Positions 1 to 13,440 of a stretch of 64,000 nt of DNA are shown here, piece by piece. The notes under the pieces are model-generated. The model was not told where the DNA came from and did not search any database. It worked only from the letters and a program-made list of their open reading frames with translations. A program made the position numbers and the translations under genes. The DNA lies in assembly GCF_002970975.1 (NCBI RefSeq), contig NZ_KZ672982.1, forward strand, positions 248,001 through 312,000, written 5' to 3'. Numbering within the stretch: the stretch's first letter is position 1; each line of letters starts with the position of its first letter. Source of the DNA: Microbacterium halophytorum (GTDB lineage: Bacteria; Actinomycetota; Actinomycetes; Actinomycetales; Microbacteriaceae).

Positions 1-262
1 CGCCGTAGGCGACGACGACCGCGAGCTCGGCGCCGAGCGGGGTGAGCGCCGCGGTCTCCTCCTCGCCGAGGCGCGCCGCCTTCAGCACGGGGAGGCCGAG
101 CTCCTCGGCCGCGCGCGCGACGGGCGACGGCGTGAGCACGCGCTTGCGCCCCAGCGGCGCGTCCGGGCGCGTGACGACCATCCGGATGTCGTGACCGGCC
201 GCGTGCAGCGCACGGAGGGTCGGGACGGCGGCATCGGGTGTGCCGGCGAAGATCAGTCTCAT
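1..262 (-). CDS. fmt: methionyl-tRNA formyltransferase, N-terminal part (runs off the left edge)
   Basis: Transfers a formyl group from 10-formyl-tetrahydrofolate to Met-tRNA(fMet) for translation initiation. Only the first 87 or so residues are inside the window. They begin MRLIFAGTPDAAVPTLRALH, the typical first strand and helix of the Fmt Rossmann domain, and continue with RPDAPLGRKR, the conserved loop after strand 2. The ATG at 260-262 gives the expected family N terminus. The gene lies 92 bases downstream of priA on the same strand, the usual actinobacterial priA-fmt order. A TAGGCT element at 320-325 (minus sense) could be its own -10, but no clear -35 accompanies it. The catalytic and C-terminal domains lie outside the window. 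Confidence 0.93.
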   Translation of the reverse strand, partial: MRLIFAGTPDAAVPTLRALHAAGHDIRMVVTRPDAPLGRKRVLTPSPVARAAEELGLPVLKAARLGEEETAALTPLGAELAVVVAYG

Positions 263-354
263 CTCAAGGTGCTCCGCGAATCGGGGGCGCGCGCCGGGGC
301 CAGCGCAACGGGTGCTCCCAGCCTAAGACGTGCGCCTGCGAGGCGGGAGGGTGA

Positions 355-2400
355 TCACAGCTCCGGATCGAGCACGTCCATCCGCACCGCCAGCGTCGCC
401 CGGTTCGCGCGCTTGCGATCCTTGCGGCGTCGCGTGCCCACCACCTCCGCGATGACCGCGGCGCGCAGGGCCTGGGCGACGGCCCCGCCACGGGCGTAGT
501 CGAAGCGGATCAGCGCGCGCTGGGCCGTCGGCCCGAAGCGATCGACCGCCTCGAGCGAAACGGGGCCGAGCACGGCATCCGGGGCCAGCTCGGGCACGGC
601 CTCGCGCAGCTTCTCGAGCGCGCGCACGACGGCGCCGCCCTCGCCCTCGAGACGCGCGACGCGCGCGGCGGGCGGCAGGTGCAGCGGCGCGCGCTCGGCG
701 AGCTCGTGGCGGGCGTAGATCGCGTGGGTCCACGAGGCGAATGCGCGTGCGACGGGGCCGTTGACCCCGGCCAGGTGAACGGGCGCGCCCGGAGCCGCAA
801 GGGCTGCGGCGTTCGACCACCACCGGAGGCACGCCTCACCGATGCGCAGATCGGGCGACTGCAGCATCCGCTCGCCGTCGAGCAGCAACACGGCGCCGTA
901 GCCGCCGACGGCGAAGGGCTCGGCGCCGCGCGTCGCCACGACGAGGGCCGGCTCCGCCGCAACCTCCAGAACGGGGTGCGCGCCGTCGGCCACGATGACG
1001 CGCGTACCGGCGAAAGCGCGGCCGAGCTCGTCCGCCGTGCGCTCCGACCCGGATGACGACAGCCGGAAGCGCACGGAGCGGCACTTCTGGCACGCCCACT
1101 CGTGCGCGCTGACGCCGCACCAGCCGCACACGGGGACGGCGCCGCGCGAGCGGGCGTGCAGCGGCCCTCCGCAGGGGCCGCAGCGGGCCGGATGGCGGCA
1201 GTCGGCGCAGACCAGGGTGGGAGCGAAACCCGGGCGCGCGACCTGAACGAGCACCGGAGCACCCGCCGCGAGGGCGTCCTTCGCGGCGCGGAACGCCGCG
1301 GAAGGAACGCGCACCGAGACCTCGTCCTCGCGCGAGCCGCTCAGCTGCACGTTCGCCGTCTCGCGGCGCGCGGCCAGCGACTCGGAGACGTACCCGATCT
1401 CGACGAGGCGCTGCACGTCGCTGGACCGGGTGTGACCGGCGAAGACGAGGGCGCACGGCTCGAGACCCTGCCGAACGAGGGCCACATCGCGGGCGTGCGC
1501 GTACGGTGCGAGCGGCTCGTCGTAGAGCGCGTCGCCGTCGTCCCAGATGGCGACGAGGCCCGGCGCGTGCACCGGGGCGTACACGCTCGATCGATTGCCG
1601 ATCACGACGCACGCGCGCTCCTCGAGCGTGCGCAGATACCCGGCGTAGCGCTCGGGCCCGGTCTGCCCCGCGTCGTGGCGCACGAGGGAATCGGGCGGCA
1701 CGAGCGCGGCGACCTCGCCCTGCAGCCTGTCGAGGTCACGATGGTCGGGCACGGCGAGGATCGCCGAGCGCCCCCGCGCGAGCGTGTCGGCCGCGGCCTC
1801 GGCGAGCAGCCGCGCCCAGGCGTCGGGGCGCGGCGGGGCGTCGACCGCGAGCCGCTCCCCCGCCGCGATCCGGTCGGCGAGGCCGGGATAGCCCGCGAGC
1901 TCACCGGTCGCGGCGCCGGCAACGGCCTCGGGCGCCGCGTCGCCGACGACTGCGCCGGCATCCGCCCCTGAACCGCCCGTGTCGGATTCCGCTTCCGCAC
2001 CGGCCTCGGCCGCGGGCGCGCCGACCCGCGCCGCCAGCCATGCTTTCTCCGCCCTGACCATGCGCTTCGGGATGGCCAGGCGCAGGACGTCGGACGCCGA
2101 GCCCGCCGACCGATCGGCGACCGCCCTCGCCAGGCGGTGCAGGCGCTCCGGCAGAGCGCGCACCGGCGAGACCACGGCGTCGAGCTCGCTCAGCGCGCGG
2201 TCGGCGTCATCCTCCGTCGCCAGCTCCACGACGAAGCCGTCGACGACGCGGCCGGCCGTCCGCAGCGGCGCCTTCACGCGCACGCCGGGCACCGCCTCCG
2301 GCACGAGCTCCGGCGGGATCGCGTAGTCGAACAGCCGGTCGAGCTGCGGCACCGGCGAATCGATCAGGATGCGCGCGATCGGGCGCGGCGCCGCGCCCAC
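355..2400 (-). CDS. priA: PriA-family primosomal protein N' (actinobacterial form without a P-loop)
   Basis: Counterpart of the replication-restart helicase PriA. The N-terminal DNA-binding domain is recognisable (ILIDSPVPQLDRLFDYAIP, near residue 10). A zinc-binding cluster with nine cysteines (CADC, CGPC, CGWC, CQKC) lies around residues 400-450. The region where Walker A should be (after GERLAVDAPPRP, near residue 190) has no GxGKT or GSGKT sequence, and no DEAH box is visible. This degenerate form is known in actinobacteria, so it probably acts as a DNA-binding or loading factor and not as a motor. The GTG at 2398-2400 lies 3 bases after the metK stop, with a G-rich Shine-Dalgarno inside the metK end, so the two are translationally linked. 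Confidence 0.9.
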   Translation of the reverse strand: MGAAPRPIARILIDSPVPQLDRLFDYAIPPELVPEAVPGVRVKAPLRTAGRVVDGFVVELATEDDADRALSELDAVVSPVRALPERLHRLARAVADRSAGSASDVLRLAIPKRMVRAEKAWLAARVGAPAAEAGAEAESDTGGSGADAGAVVGDAAPEAVAGAATGELAGYPGLADRIAAGERLAVDAPPRPDAWARLLAEAAADTLARGRSAILAVPDHRDLDRLQGEVAALVPPDSLVRHDAGQTGPERYAGYLRTLEERACVVIGNRSSVYAPVHAPGLVAIWDDGDALYDEPLAPYAHARDVALVRQGLEPCALVFAGHTRSSDVQRLVEIGYVSESLAARRETANVQLSGSREDEVSVRVPSAAFRAAKDALAAGAPVLVQVARPGFAPTLVCADCRHPARCGPCGGPLHARSRGAVPVCGWCGVSAHEWACQKCRSVRFRLSSSGSERTADELGRAFAGTRVIVADGAHPVLEVAAEPALVVATRGAEPFAVGGYGAVLLLDGERMLQSPDLRIGEACLRWWSNAAALAAPGAPVHLAGVNGPVARAFASWTHAIYARHELAERAPLHLPPAARVARLEGEGGAVVRALEKLREAVPELAPDAVLGPVSLEAVDRFGPTAQRALIRFDYARGGAVAQALRAAVIAEVVGTRRRKDRKRANRATLAVRMDVLDPEL

Positions 2401-2403
2401 CGG

Positions 2404-3594
2404 TCAGACCCCCGCTGCGCGCCGCAGCGCCTCCGCGCGATCGGTGCGCTCCCACGTGAAGTTCTCGAGCTCGCGCCCGAAGTGCCCGTAGGCGGCCGTC
2501 TCGGCGTAGATCGGGCGCAGCAGGTCGAGGTCGCGGATGATCGCGGCGGGGCGCAGGTCGAAGACCTCATCGATCGCTGCCGCGATCGTCTCATCCGGCA
2601 CCTTTCCCGTGCCGAACGACTCGACGTAGAGGCCGACCGGATTGGCGAGGCCGATCGCGTAGGCGACCTGCACCTCGAGGCGGTCGGCGAGCCCGGCCGC
2701 GACGGCGTTCTTCGCGACCCAGCGCATCGCGTAGGCGGCGGAGCGGTCGACCTTCGACGGGTCCTTGCCGCTGAACGCGCCGCCGCCGTGGCGCGCCGCG
2801 CCGCCGTACGTGTCGATGATGATCTTGCGGCCCGTGAGGCCCGCGTCCGCCTTCGGGCCGCCGAGCACGAAGCTGCCGGACGGGTTCACATGGATCTTCA
2901 CGCCGGAGAAGTCGAGCCCCGTCTCCTCGAGGACGGGCCGGATGACGACCGCCTCGATCGCCTCGCGCAGGTCGTCCTGCGAGATGTCGGGGTTGTGCTG
3001 GGTCGAGAGCACGACGGTCTCGACCGTCTTGGGCACGACCCCGTCGTAGCCGAGCGTGACCTGCGTCTTGCCGTCGGGGCGCAGGAACGCGAGCTGGCCG
3101 GATTTGCGGACGGCCGTGAGCCGCTCGGCGATGCGGTGCGCCGCCCAGATCGCCATCGGCATCAGTTCGGGGGTCTCGTTCGCCGCAAAGCCGAACATGA
3201 TGCCCTGGTCGCCGGCGCCCTGCTTATCGAGGTCGTCGCCGTCGTCGCCGCCGCGGTGCTCCTCGCTCGTCGTGACGCCGTCGCCGATCTCGCGCGACTG
3301 CTCGCCGACCGAGACCGTCACGCCGCAGGAGTCAGCGTCGAAGCCCATCTCGGACGACGTGTAGCCGATGCGCCGGATCACGTCGCGGACGATCGTCTGG
3401 ATGTCCGCGTAGCCCTCCGTACGGATCTCGCCCGCCACGTGCACGAGGCCTGTCGTGACCAGCGTCTCGACGGCCACCCTCGCACCGGGGTCCTCGGCGA
3501 GGAGGGCGTCGAGCACGCTGTCGGAGATCTGGTCGCAGATCTTGTCTGGGTGCCCCTCGGTGACGGACTCGGACGTGAACAGGCGCAGGCTCAT
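2404..3594 (-). CDS. metK: S-adenosylmethionine synthetase
   Basis: Makes S-adenosylmethionine from ATP and methionine in the cytosol. At 396 residues it has the full family length. Visible motifs are [19 protein letters not shown] (ATP/Mg site, residues 14-32), [12 protein letters not shown] (near 126), and [14 protein letters not shown] near the C terminus. AGGAG lies 4-9 bases before the ATG and fixes the start. It sits between rpoZ and priA. A terminator-like hairpin 21 bases upstream (3615-3645) suggests that metK transcription is separated from, or attenuated after, rpoZ. Confidence 0.97.
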   Translation of the reverse strand: MSLRLFTSESVTEGHPDKICDQISDSVLDALLAEDPGARVAVETLVTTGLVHVAGEIRTEGYADIQTIVRDVIRRIGYTSSEMGFDADSCGVTVSVGEQSREIGDGVTTSEEHRGGDDGDDLDKQGAGDQGIMFGFAANETPELMPMAIWAAHRIAERLTAVRKSGQLAFLRPDGKTQVTLGYDGVVPKTVETVVLSTQHNPDISQDDLREAIEAVVIRPVLEETGLDFSGVKIHVNPSGSFVLGGPKADAGLTGRKIIIDTYGGAARHGGGAFSGKDPSKVDRSAAYAMRWVAKNAVAAGLADRLEVQVAYAIGLANPVGLYVESFGTGKVPDETIAAAIDEVFDLRPAAIIRDLDLLRPIYAETAAYGHFGRELENFTWERTDRAEALRRAAGV

Positions 3595-3614
3595 GGTTCT
3601 CCTGAATCGAAGAA

Positions 3615-3645
3615 GGTGGTCGCCGTCAGTCTGACAGCGACCACC
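3615..3645 (-). terminator. hairpin between rpoZ and metK
   Basis: A perfect 9-bp stem (GGTGGTCGC / GCGACCACC) carries an inner 5-bp stem (GTCAG / CTGAC). On the minus strand it is followed by TTCTTCGATT. It can act as an intrinsic terminator for the pyr-gmk-rpoZ transcript. Because it lies only 21 bases before the metK start, an attenuator role is also possible. Confidence 0.65.
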
Positions 3646-3669
3646 GACGTTCGGCGTACGGCGTGGGTA

Positions 3670-3924
3670 TTACTCTGCGGCGCGCAGGCGCAGCTTGTCC
3701 TGGTGGATCTCGCGCAGCGCGATCGTGAGCGGCTTGTCCTGGATCTCGCTGTCGACCAGGGGGCCGACGTTGTCGAACAGGTTCCCCTCGTGCAGGTCCG
3801 TGTAGTAGTCGTTGATCTGACGGGCGCGCTTGGCGCCGTAGACCACGAGCTCGTACTTCGATTCGACGCGCTCCAGCAGCTCGTCGATCGGCGGGTCGAT
3901 GATGCCCTTGTTCTCGGCAGCCAT
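3670..3924 (-). CDS. rpoZ: DNA-directed RNA polymerase omega subunit
   Basis: Small assembly subunit of RNA polymerase, 84 residues. It contains the conserved omega core: [20 protein letters not shown] followed by RARQIN and, near the end, PLTIALREI. The ATG at 3922-3924 is preferred over one 12 bases upstream because AGGAG lies 5 bases before it. It directly follows the gmk fusion gene (27 bases), the usual gmk-rpoZ order. The next gene downstream is metK; coaBC, often found here, is absent. Confidence 0.96.
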   Translation of the reverse strand: MAAENKGIIDPPIDELLERVESKYELVVYGAKRARQINDYYTDLHEGNLFDNVGPLVDSEIQDKPLTIALREIHQDKLRLRAAE

Positions 3925-3951
3925 GTCGCTCCTCAATGTCTCGGGTGCCCG

Positions 3952-4860
3952 TTACGCGGGCACATCAGCCAATTCTACGACGTGTTCCGCCGCCCTGGCG
4001 ACTTCGTCGTTCACGACGAAGAAGTCGAACTCCCCCTGGGCCGCCAGTTCGACCTTCGCGGTGCGCAGCCGGCGCGCCCTCTCCTCGGCGTCCTCGGTGC
4101 CCCGGCCGACGAGCCGGCTGACCAGCTCGTCCCAGCTCGGCGGCAGGAGGAACACGAGCGTCGCGCTCGGCTCGGAGCGGCGCACCTGACGCGCACCCTG
4201 CAGGTCGATCTCGAGCAGGACCGTGCGCCCGGCGGCCAGCGCCTCGTCGACGGGCCCGCGCGGCGTGCCGTACCGGTGCTTGTTGTGCACGACGGCGTAC
4301 TCGAGCAGCTCGCCCGCCGCGATCATCCGGTCGAACTCCGCGTCGTCGACGAAGAAGTAGTGCTGCCCGTCGACCTCGCCGGGGCGCGGCGCGCGCGTCG
4401 TGGCGGAGACCGAGAGGTGGATGTCGGGGTGCGTGTCGCGGATGCGGGCCGACACCGTGCCCTTGCCGACGGCCGTCGGGCCGGCGAGCACGAGCAGTCT
4501 GCTGCGGCCGGGGCGCGGCTCGGGTTCGGGGAACCGCGCGTCGAGCCAGCCGTAGAGGCGGTCGCGCTGACGCGGACCGAGCCCGCCGAGTCGCTTCACG
4601 GGCGAGATGCCGAGGTCCGCCAGGGCGCGGTCGCGCTTGCCGGCGCCGACCGCGGGGAGCGCCAGGAGGAAGTCCGTCACGCGCATGCTGCCGGCGGCCG
4701 ACGCGGGGTCGGCCTCGGCGCGCCGCAGCGCCTCCTGCGGTGCGACCACCCTGGTGCCGAGGTCGCGCTTGAGCGAGGCCCTGGCGCGCCTGGCCTCGAC
4801 GGCGCGCCGCGAAGCGGCCGCGCGATCGACCTCGGGCGGTCTGCGGCTAGCGTTCGTCAC
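3952..4860 (-). CDS. gmk: mIHF-guanylate kinase fusion protein
   Basis: A two-domain protein of 302 residues. Residues about 10-108 match the actinobacterial integration host factor (mIHF): an RRARASLK basic helix, [20 protein letters not shown], and [13 protein letters not shown], a helix-two-turn-helix DNA-binding fold. Residues about 118-302 are a complete guanylate kinase (GMP to GDP) with P-loop GPTAVGKG (127-134), the GMP-binding stretch [18 protein letters not shown], and the [12 protein letters not shown] strand. In many actinobacteria mihF is a separate gene just before gmk; here the two are in one frame. It overlaps the pyrF end by 14 bases. Whether the protein is cleaved or works as a DNA-tethered kinase cannot be seen from the sequence. 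Confidence 0.92.
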   Translation of the reverse strand: MTNASRRPPEVDRAAASRRAVEARRARASLKRDLGTRVVAPQEALRRAEADPASAAGSMRVTDFLLALPAVGAGKRDRALADLGISPVKRLGGLGPRQRDRLYGWLDARFPEPEPRPGRSRLLVLAGPTAVGKGTVSARIRDTHPDIHLSVSATTRAPRPGEVDGQHYFFVDDAEFDRMIAAGELLEYAVVHNKHRYGTPRGPVDEALAAGRTVLLEIDLQGARQVRRSEPSATLVFLLPPSWDELVSRLVGRGTEDAEERARRLRTAKVELAAQGEFDFFVVNDEVARAAEHVVELADVPA

Positions 4861-5688
4861 GGAGCGCCTCCCGGTACTCGGCGGCGCGTGCCGCGATCGC
4901 GTCGGGGAGCGCGTCGGCGCCTGCGCGCAGCAGGCTGCGGCTCTCCGACGCGAGGACGTTGCCCGCGACGGTGCCGAAGCGCCGGCGCAGGTCCGCGGGT
5001 TCCGCGCCCTGGGCGCCGAACCCGGGCGACAGGATCGGCATTCCCCCGAGCACGTCGTCCGCGAGCCCGGCCGGCTCGCGGTCGATCGTCGCCCCGACGA
5101 CGAGGCCGACGGGGCCGATGGGTGCGGTGCCGCCTCCCAGTTGCGCGGATTCGCGCGCGACCAGCCGGGCGACGCTGTCGCCGCCGGCGGTCGCGGCCCG
5201 CTGCAGTTCGCCCGCCTCGGGGTTGCTCGTCGCCGCGAGCACGAACGCGCCCTTGCCCCGTTCCGCGCCGAAGCGGACCGCCTCGGCGAGGGACCCCGGC
5301 CCGAGGTAGGGCGACAGGGTCACGGCGTCGGCCTCGAGGGGCGAGCCCGCCTCCAGCCAAGCCGCGGCGTACCCCGCCATCGTGCTGCCGATGTCGCCCC
5401 GCTTGGCGTCGGCGATCACGATCAGTCCCGCCTCGCGGCCCGCCGCGAGCACGCCCTCGAGCGCCGCGAAGCCGGCGGAGCCGAAGCGCTCGAAGAACGC
5501 GACCTGCGGCTTGATGGCCGCGACCCGGCCGGCCGCGGCTTCGACGACGCGGAGGCCGAAGGACTCCAGCCCCGCGGGGCCCTGGTCGAGCCCCCACGCG
5601 TCGAGGAGGGCGGCGTGGGGGTCGACGCCCACGCAGAGCGGCCCGAACTCGTCGAGCGCCCCGCGCAGGCGCGTGCCGAATGCGTCCG

Positions 5689-5692
<4 letters not shown>
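4847..5692 (-). CDS. pyrF: orotidine 5'-phosphate decarboxylase (type 2)
   Basis: Last step of UMP synthesis. The 281-residue length and the N terminus ([20 protein letters not shown]) identify the actinobacterial type 2 enzyme. The catalytic stretch [18 protein letters not shown] carries the DxKxxD residues. A conserved SPYLGPGSL segment follows. The start overlaps the carB stop by 4 bases and the end overlaps gmk by 14, so it is a true operon member. ATG chosen as the first codon giving the family N terminus. Confidence 0.96.
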
Positions 5693-8962
<3,270 letters not shown>

Positions 8963-8970
<8 letters not shown>

Positions 8971-10126
8971 TGGTGCCCTTCTTGCCGAGGTGGTCCATGA
9001 CCATGGCCTGGAACCGGTCGAACAGGTAATTGGCGTCGTTGGGCCCGCCGGCGGCCTCCGGGTGGTACTGCACGCTGAAGGCGGGGATGTCGAGGGCGCG
9101 CATGCCCTCCACGACGTTGTCGTTGAGGCCGATGTGGCTGACCTCGATCCGGCCGAAGCCCGCGGGGCTGTCGAAGACGCCCTCGAGGGGCGCGTCGACC
9201 GCGAAGCCGTGGTTCTGGGCCGTGATCTCGACCTTGCCCGTGGTGTTGTCGCGCACGGGCTGGTTGATGCCCCTGTGGCCGAACGGCAGCTTGTAGGTGC
9301 CGAGGCCGAGCGCGCGGCCGAACAGCTGGTTGCCGAAGCAGATGCCGAAGTAGGGCAGGCCGTCGCGCAGCGCCGCCGTCAGCAGCGCGACGTGCCCGTC
9401 GCTCGCCGCGGGGTCGCCAGGACCGTTCGAGAAGAACAGCGCGACGGGGTCGATGGCCCGGATGTCGTCGATCGTCGAGCTCTGCGGCATCACGTGCACG
9501 TCGAAGCCGCGGCGGGCGAGGTTGTCGACGGTCGCCTGCTTGATGCCGAGGTCGATGACCGCGAGGTTGCCGATCCGCTCGCCCGTGGCCGGCGTGACCT
9601 GCGTCTCGGAGACGGAGACCTCGGCCGAGAGGTTCCGGCCCGCCATCTCCGGCGCCGCCGTCACGGTGCGCAGCTGCTCTTCCGGGTCGATCTCGGCGTC
9701 GATGCCGGAGAACACGGCGCCGCGCATCGACCCGTCCGACCGGATGTGCCGCGTCACGGCGCGCGTGTCGATGCCGGAGATCCCGACGATGCCGTCGCGC
9801 TCGAGCGCCGCGTCGAGCGACTCGTCGGCGCGCCAGTTCGACACGACACGGGAGGGGTCGCGCACGATGTACCCGGCGACCCAGATGCGGCGCGACTCCG
9901 GGTCCTCGTCGTTCACGCCGGTGTTCCCGATGTGCGGGGCCGTCTGGAGGACGATCTGTCCGGCGTACGACGGGTCGGTCAGGGTCTCCTGGTAGCCCGT
10001 CATGCCGGTCGTGAAGACGACCTCGCCGACGGTCGTGCCGCGGGCGCCGTAGGCCCAGCCGTCGAAGCGGCTGCCGTCCTCCAGCACGAGGACCGCGCGG
10101 TCGCGGTTGAGAAGGGAAGAAGTCAC
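8963..10126 (-). CDS. carA: carbamoyl-phosphate synthase small subunit (glutaminase)
   Basis: Hydrolyses glutamine and passes ammonia to CarB. It has 387 residues. The N-terminal domain has [18 protein letters not shown] and [20 protein letters not shown]. The class I amidotransferase domain has the nucleophile in [16 protein letters not shown] and the His/Glu pair in [10 protein letters not shown]. The GTG at 10124-10126 is chosen over a much longer upstream reading frame. It overlaps the preceding stop (GTGA), is preceded by AGGAG at the right distance, and gives the family N terminus. Confidence 0.96.
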
Positions 10127-10626
10127 TGCTCGGCTCCTGTGGGTAGTGCCTTCAGATCGTCGATCGCGCTGACGAGCGCGTCGGGCGACGCCGTCTGAAG
10201 GCGGATGTAACTGTCGCAGATTGTTCCGTCGTCGCTGCGCCACGCGATGAGCACGAGGCCGTCGCGTTCGACGACGCGGTCGATCGTCCAGGTCGCGCGA
10301 CCCGCACCCGAGATGCGGTCCGCGTCGAGGAAGAGGGTATGGCTGCCAGGCATGGCCAGCGCCACACCGGCGCTCGTCACGGTGACGTGCACCCGGGAGC
10401 GGAACGCGAGGCCGGGGACGACCAGCCGGTCGAGCGGGTCTCCGTGGCGGGTCGTCGCGACGTAGAGGCCGTCGAAGACGGCGACCTCCGCGCCGCGGAC
10501 CGGCGCCTGCGGGGCGACGACGCTCGCGGATCGCTTCCGCCTCGCGCGCCACCCCCACCACATGGCGAACAGGACGAGCGCGATGACGGCGACGAAGAAC
10601 GCGATGCCCGGCAGGTAGTCGAGCAT
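10123..10626 (-). CDS. membrane-anchored PH-like domain protein of the pyr operon
   Basis: 167 residues, function unknown. Residues 5-25 form one hydrophobic helix ([20 protein letters not shown]), followed by a basic stop-transfer stretch (RARRKRS). This implies a cytosolic C-terminal domain of about 130 residues, predicted to be beta-rich. A protein of this size and layout sits between pyrC and carA in many actinobacteria (Rv1382 in M. tuberculosis occupies the same place), often labelled as an export, membrane or PH-like protein. The start overlaps the pyrC stop by one base (TGATG) and the end overlaps carA by four, so it is tightly coupled to pyrimidine genes. No catalytic motif is visible. 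Confidence 0.85.
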   Translation of the reverse strand: MLDYLPGIAFFVAVIALVLFAMWWGWRARRKRSASVVAPQAPVRGAEVAVFDGLYVATTRHGDPLDRLVVPGLAFRSRVHVTVTSAGVALAMPGSHTLFLDADRISGAGRATWTIDRVVERDGLVLIAWRSDDGTICDSYIRLQTASPDALVSAIDDLKALPTGAEQ

Positions 10627-11930
10627 CAGGCGTCACCCCGCTCGACGACCTCGCCGTCGGCGAGGGTCGCGTACCCGCGGTGGATCGTCCAGACGGGGCG
10701 GCCGGGCAGCTCGTCGCCGAGGTACGGCGAGTTCTCGCTGCGCCCGTTCAGGTCGGCCGTCGTGAAGACACCCGATGCGCTCGGGTCGTAGAGCGCGATC
10801 TCGGCGCCGGCACCGACGGCGATCGCCTCGCCGTGCCCGGCCAGCTGCCCGATCTTCGCCGGCGTCTTCGACATCACTCGGGCGACGTCGTGCCACTCGA
10901 GGAGCCCGGTGTCGACCATGGTCTTCTGCACGACCCGCAGCGCGCTCTCGAGCCCGACCATCCCGTGCGCGGCGGCGTGCCACTCGCAGGCCTTCGACTC
11001 CTCGGGGTGCGGGGCGTGGTCGGTCGCGACGATGTCGATCGTGCCGTCGGCGAGCCCGGCGCGCACGGCCTCGACGTCCTCGCGGCGGCGCAGCGGCGGG
11101 TTGACCTTGTAGCGCGCGTCGTAGCCGCGCACCTTCTCGTCGGTGTAGAGCAGGTGGTGCGGGGTCACCTCGGCCGTGACGTCGATTCCGCGGGCCTTCG
11201 CCCATCGGATGATCTCGACGGACCCGGCCGTCGAGAGGTGGCAGACGTGCAGGCGCGAGCCGACGTGCTCGGCGAGGAGCACGTCGCGGGCGATGATCGA
11301 CTCCTCGGCGACGGCGGGCCAGCCGGCGAGGCCGAGCTCGGCGGACACGACGCCCTCGTTCATCTGGGCACCCTCGGTCAGGCGAGGGTCCTGCGCGTGC
11401 TGCGCGATCAGTCCTCCGAAGCCCTTGACGTACTCGAGCGCGCGGCGCATCAGCAGGGGGTCGGCGACGCACGAGCCGTCGTCGCTGAAGACGCGGACCC
11501 TGGCCCGCGAGGAGGCCATGGCGCCCAGCTCGGCGAGCCGCTCGCCCTTCTGCCCGACGGTGACGGCGCCGATCGGTTGCACCGTGGCGTAGCCGGCGGC
11601 CTCGCCGAGCGCGAGCTCCTGCTCGACGACGCCGGCGTTGTCGGCGACCGGCAGGGTGTTCGGCATCGCGAACACGGCGGAGAAGCCGCCGGATGCCGCG
11701 GCGCGCGTGCCGGTCAGGATCGTCTCCGACGCCTCGAAGCCGGGCTCGCGCAGGTGCACGTGCAGGTCGACCAGACCCGGGAGGGCGACGAGACCGTCTG
11801 CGTCGATGCGCCGCGCGCCCGCCCGGCTGAGCCCGGCGCCGACCTCGGCGATCCGGCCGTCCTCGACCAGGATGTCCGCGCGGTCGCCGCCCTCGATCGC
11901 GGCGCCCGTGATGAGGAGAGTCTCGCTCAT
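10626..11930 (-). CDS. pyrC: dihydroorotase
   Basis: Converts carbamoyl-aspartate to dihydroorotate. It has 434 residues, a class I (long) amidohydrolase. The metal-binding HxH is in [17 protein letters not shown] near residue 60. [12 protein letters not shown] and [11 protein letters not shown] supply further metal histidines, and [15 protein letters not shown] supplies the catalytic Asp. ATG at 11928-11930 overlaps the pyrB stop (ATGA). An in-frame extension upstream runs inside pyrB and is not used. Confidence 0.96.
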   Translation of the reverse strand: MSETLLITGAAIEGGDRADILVEDGRIAEVGAGLSRAGARRIDADGLVALPGLVDLHVHLREPGFEASETILTGTRAAASGGFSAVFAMPNTLPVADNAGVVEQELALGEAAGYATVQPIGAVTVGQKGERLAELGAMASSRARVRVFSDDGSCVADPLLMRRALEYVKGFGGLIAQHAQDPRLTEGAQMNEGVVSAELGLAGWPAVAEESIIARDVLLAEHVGSRLHVCHLSTAGSVEIIRWAKARGIDVTAEVTPHHLLYTDEKVRGYDARYKVNPPLRRREDVEAVRAGLADGTIDIVATDHAPHPEESKACEWHAAAHGMVGLESALRVVQKTMVDTGLLEWHDVARVMSKTPAKIGQLAGHGEAIAVGAGAEIALYDPSASGVFTTADLNGRSENSPYLGDELPGRPVWTIHRGYATLADGEVVERGDA

Positions 11931-12901
11931 CGTCCCTCCTCCGTGTCCGTGCGGTCCGTGGCCCGCTCCCCCGCCAGCAGCAGGTAGAGCGCGGCCATGC
12001 GGACCGAGATGCCGTTCGCGACCTGTTCGAGCACCGTCGAGCGCTCCGAGTCGGCCGCCTGCGAGCAGATCTCGAGCCCCCGGTTCATCGGCCCGGGGTG
12101 CATCACGATCGTACCGCCCGTGAGCCGTTCGAACCGCTCTCGGCCCAGCCCCCACCGCCGCGAATACTCCCGCTCAGACGGGAAATAGGACGCATTCATC
12201 CGCTCCGCCTGGATCCGGAGCATCATGACGGCGTCGGGCGCGGCGGCGAGCGTGTCGTCGAGGTCGTAGCTGAGCGCGACGGGCCACGCGGATGTGTCCT
12301 GGGGCAGCAGCGTCGGCGGGCCGACGAGCGTGACCTCCGCGCCGAGCGTCGCCAGCAGCCAGACGTTCGAGCGCGCCACGCGGGAGTGCAGCACGTCGCC
12401 GACGATCGCGACGTGCGCGCCGTCGAGGCCCTTGCCGCGGCTCGCGGCGCCGTGCAGGCGGCGGCGCAGCGTGAACGCGTCGAGCAGCGCCTGGGTCGGG
12501 TGCTCGTGGGTGCCGTCGCCGGCGTTCAGCACGCCGGCGGTGATCCAGCCGCTCGTCGCGAGGGTGTGCGGGGCTCCGGATGCGCCGTGGCGGATGACGA
12601 CGGCGTCCGCCGACATCGCCTGCAGCGTCTGCGCCGTGTCCTGCAGGCTCTCGCCCTTCGAGACGCTCGAGCCCTTGGCCGAGAAGTTCAGGACGTCGGC
12701 CGAGAGGCGCTTGGCGGCCGCCTCGAACGAGATGCGCGTGCGCGTCGAATCCTCGAAGAAGAGGTTCACGACGGTCTTGCCGCGCAGCGTCGGCAGCTTC
12801 TTGACCTCGCGGCCCTGGGTCGCGGCCATGTCCTCGGCGACGTCCAGAATGCGGATCGCGTCGTCGCGCGAGAGCGTGCGCGTGTCGAGCAGATGCCTCA
12901 T
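11927..12901 (-). CDS. pyrB: aspartate carbamoyltransferase, catalytic subunit
   Basis: Joins carbamoyl phosphate and aspartate in the committed pyrimidine step. It has 324 residues. The carbamoyl-phosphate loop [15 protein letters not shown] is near residue 50. [12 protein letters not shown] and [11 protein letters not shown] mark the aspartate-binding domain. No pyrI regulatory gene is adjacent, as expected for this phylum. It overlaps pyrR by 4 bases and pyrC by 4. Confidence 0.97.
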   Translation of the reverse strand: MRHLLDTRTLSRDDAIRILDVAEDMAATQGREVKKLPTLRGKTVVNLFFEDSTRTRISFEAAAKRLSADVLNFSAKGSSVSKGESLQDTAQTLQAMSADAVVIRHGASGAPHTLATSGWITAGVLNAGDGTHEHPTQALLDAFTLRRRLHGAASRGKGLDGAHVAIVGDVLHSRVARSNVWLLATLGAEVTLVGPPTLLPQDTSAWPVALSYDLDDTLAAAPDAVMMLRIQAERMNASYFPSEREYSRRWGLGRERFERLTGGTIVMHPGPMNRGLEICSQAADSERSTVLEQVANGISVRMAALYLLLAGERATDRTDTEEGR

Positions 12902-13434
12902 GCCGCCTCCTCGATCGTGACGGCGTCGGTGCCGTCGACCTCGGCGAGCGAGACGTTGACGCGCTCGCTGCGCGCCGACGGCAGGTTCTTGCCGACGTAG
13001 TCGGGCCGGATGGGCAGCTCGCGGTGCCCGCGGTCGATCAGGATCGCCAGCCGCACAGCCGACGGGCGGCCGATGTCCTTGAGCGCGTCGAGCGCGGCCC
13101 CGATCGAGCGGCCGGAGAAGAGCACGTCGTCGACGAGCACGACCACGCGGCCGTCGATCCCGCCGTCCGGGATCTGCGTCGGGCGCGGCGTGCGGGTGGG
13201 GTGGCGCGAGAGATCGTCGCGGTACATCGTGACGTCCAGGGCGCCGGTCGGAACGGCCGTTCCGGAGAAGCGCTCGATGAGCGCGGCGAGCCGGTCGGCG
13301 AGGTTCACGCCCCTGGTCGGGATGCCCAGCAGCACGAGGCCGTCAGCCCCGCGGTTGGCCTCGAGGATCTCGTGGGCGATCCGGGTCAGAGCCCGGCTGA
13401 TATCGGCTTCAGCGAGCACGGCGCGCGCACCCAT
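12898..13434 (-). CDS. pyrR: pyrimidine operon regulator PyrR / uracil phosphoribosyltransferase
   Basis: RNA-binding attenuation or translation regulator with UPRTase activity, 178 residues. The PRPP-binding motif is [15 protein letters not shown] near residue 110. [15 protein letters not shown] and the late [17 protein letters not shown] segment are typical of PyrR. The ATG at 13432-13434 is preferred over an upstream GTG at 13458 because the Shine-Dalgarno (AAGGGAG) lies between them. It is the first gene of the pyr operon, and the leader just upstream (13441-13474) looks like its own binding site, so UMP-dependent autoregulation is likely. Confidence 0.96.
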   Translation of the reverse strand: MGARAVLAEADISRALTRIAHEILEANRGADGLVLLGIPTRGVNLADRLAALIERFSGTAVPTGALDVTMYRDDLSRHPTRTPRPTQIPDGGIDGRVVVLVDDVLFSGRSIGAALDALKDIGRPSAVRLAILIDRGHRELPIRPDYVGKNLPSARSERVNVSLAEVDGTDAVTIEEAA

Positions 13435-13440
13435 CGGCCA

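Noticed and set aside
2137..5514. A 1125-codon plus-strand open frame
   Set aside because: It lies antisense to priA, metK, rpoZ, gmk and pyrF. Its composition is Arg/Asp/Val-rich, typical of shadow frames in GC-rich DNA, and it crosses gene boundaries and terminators.
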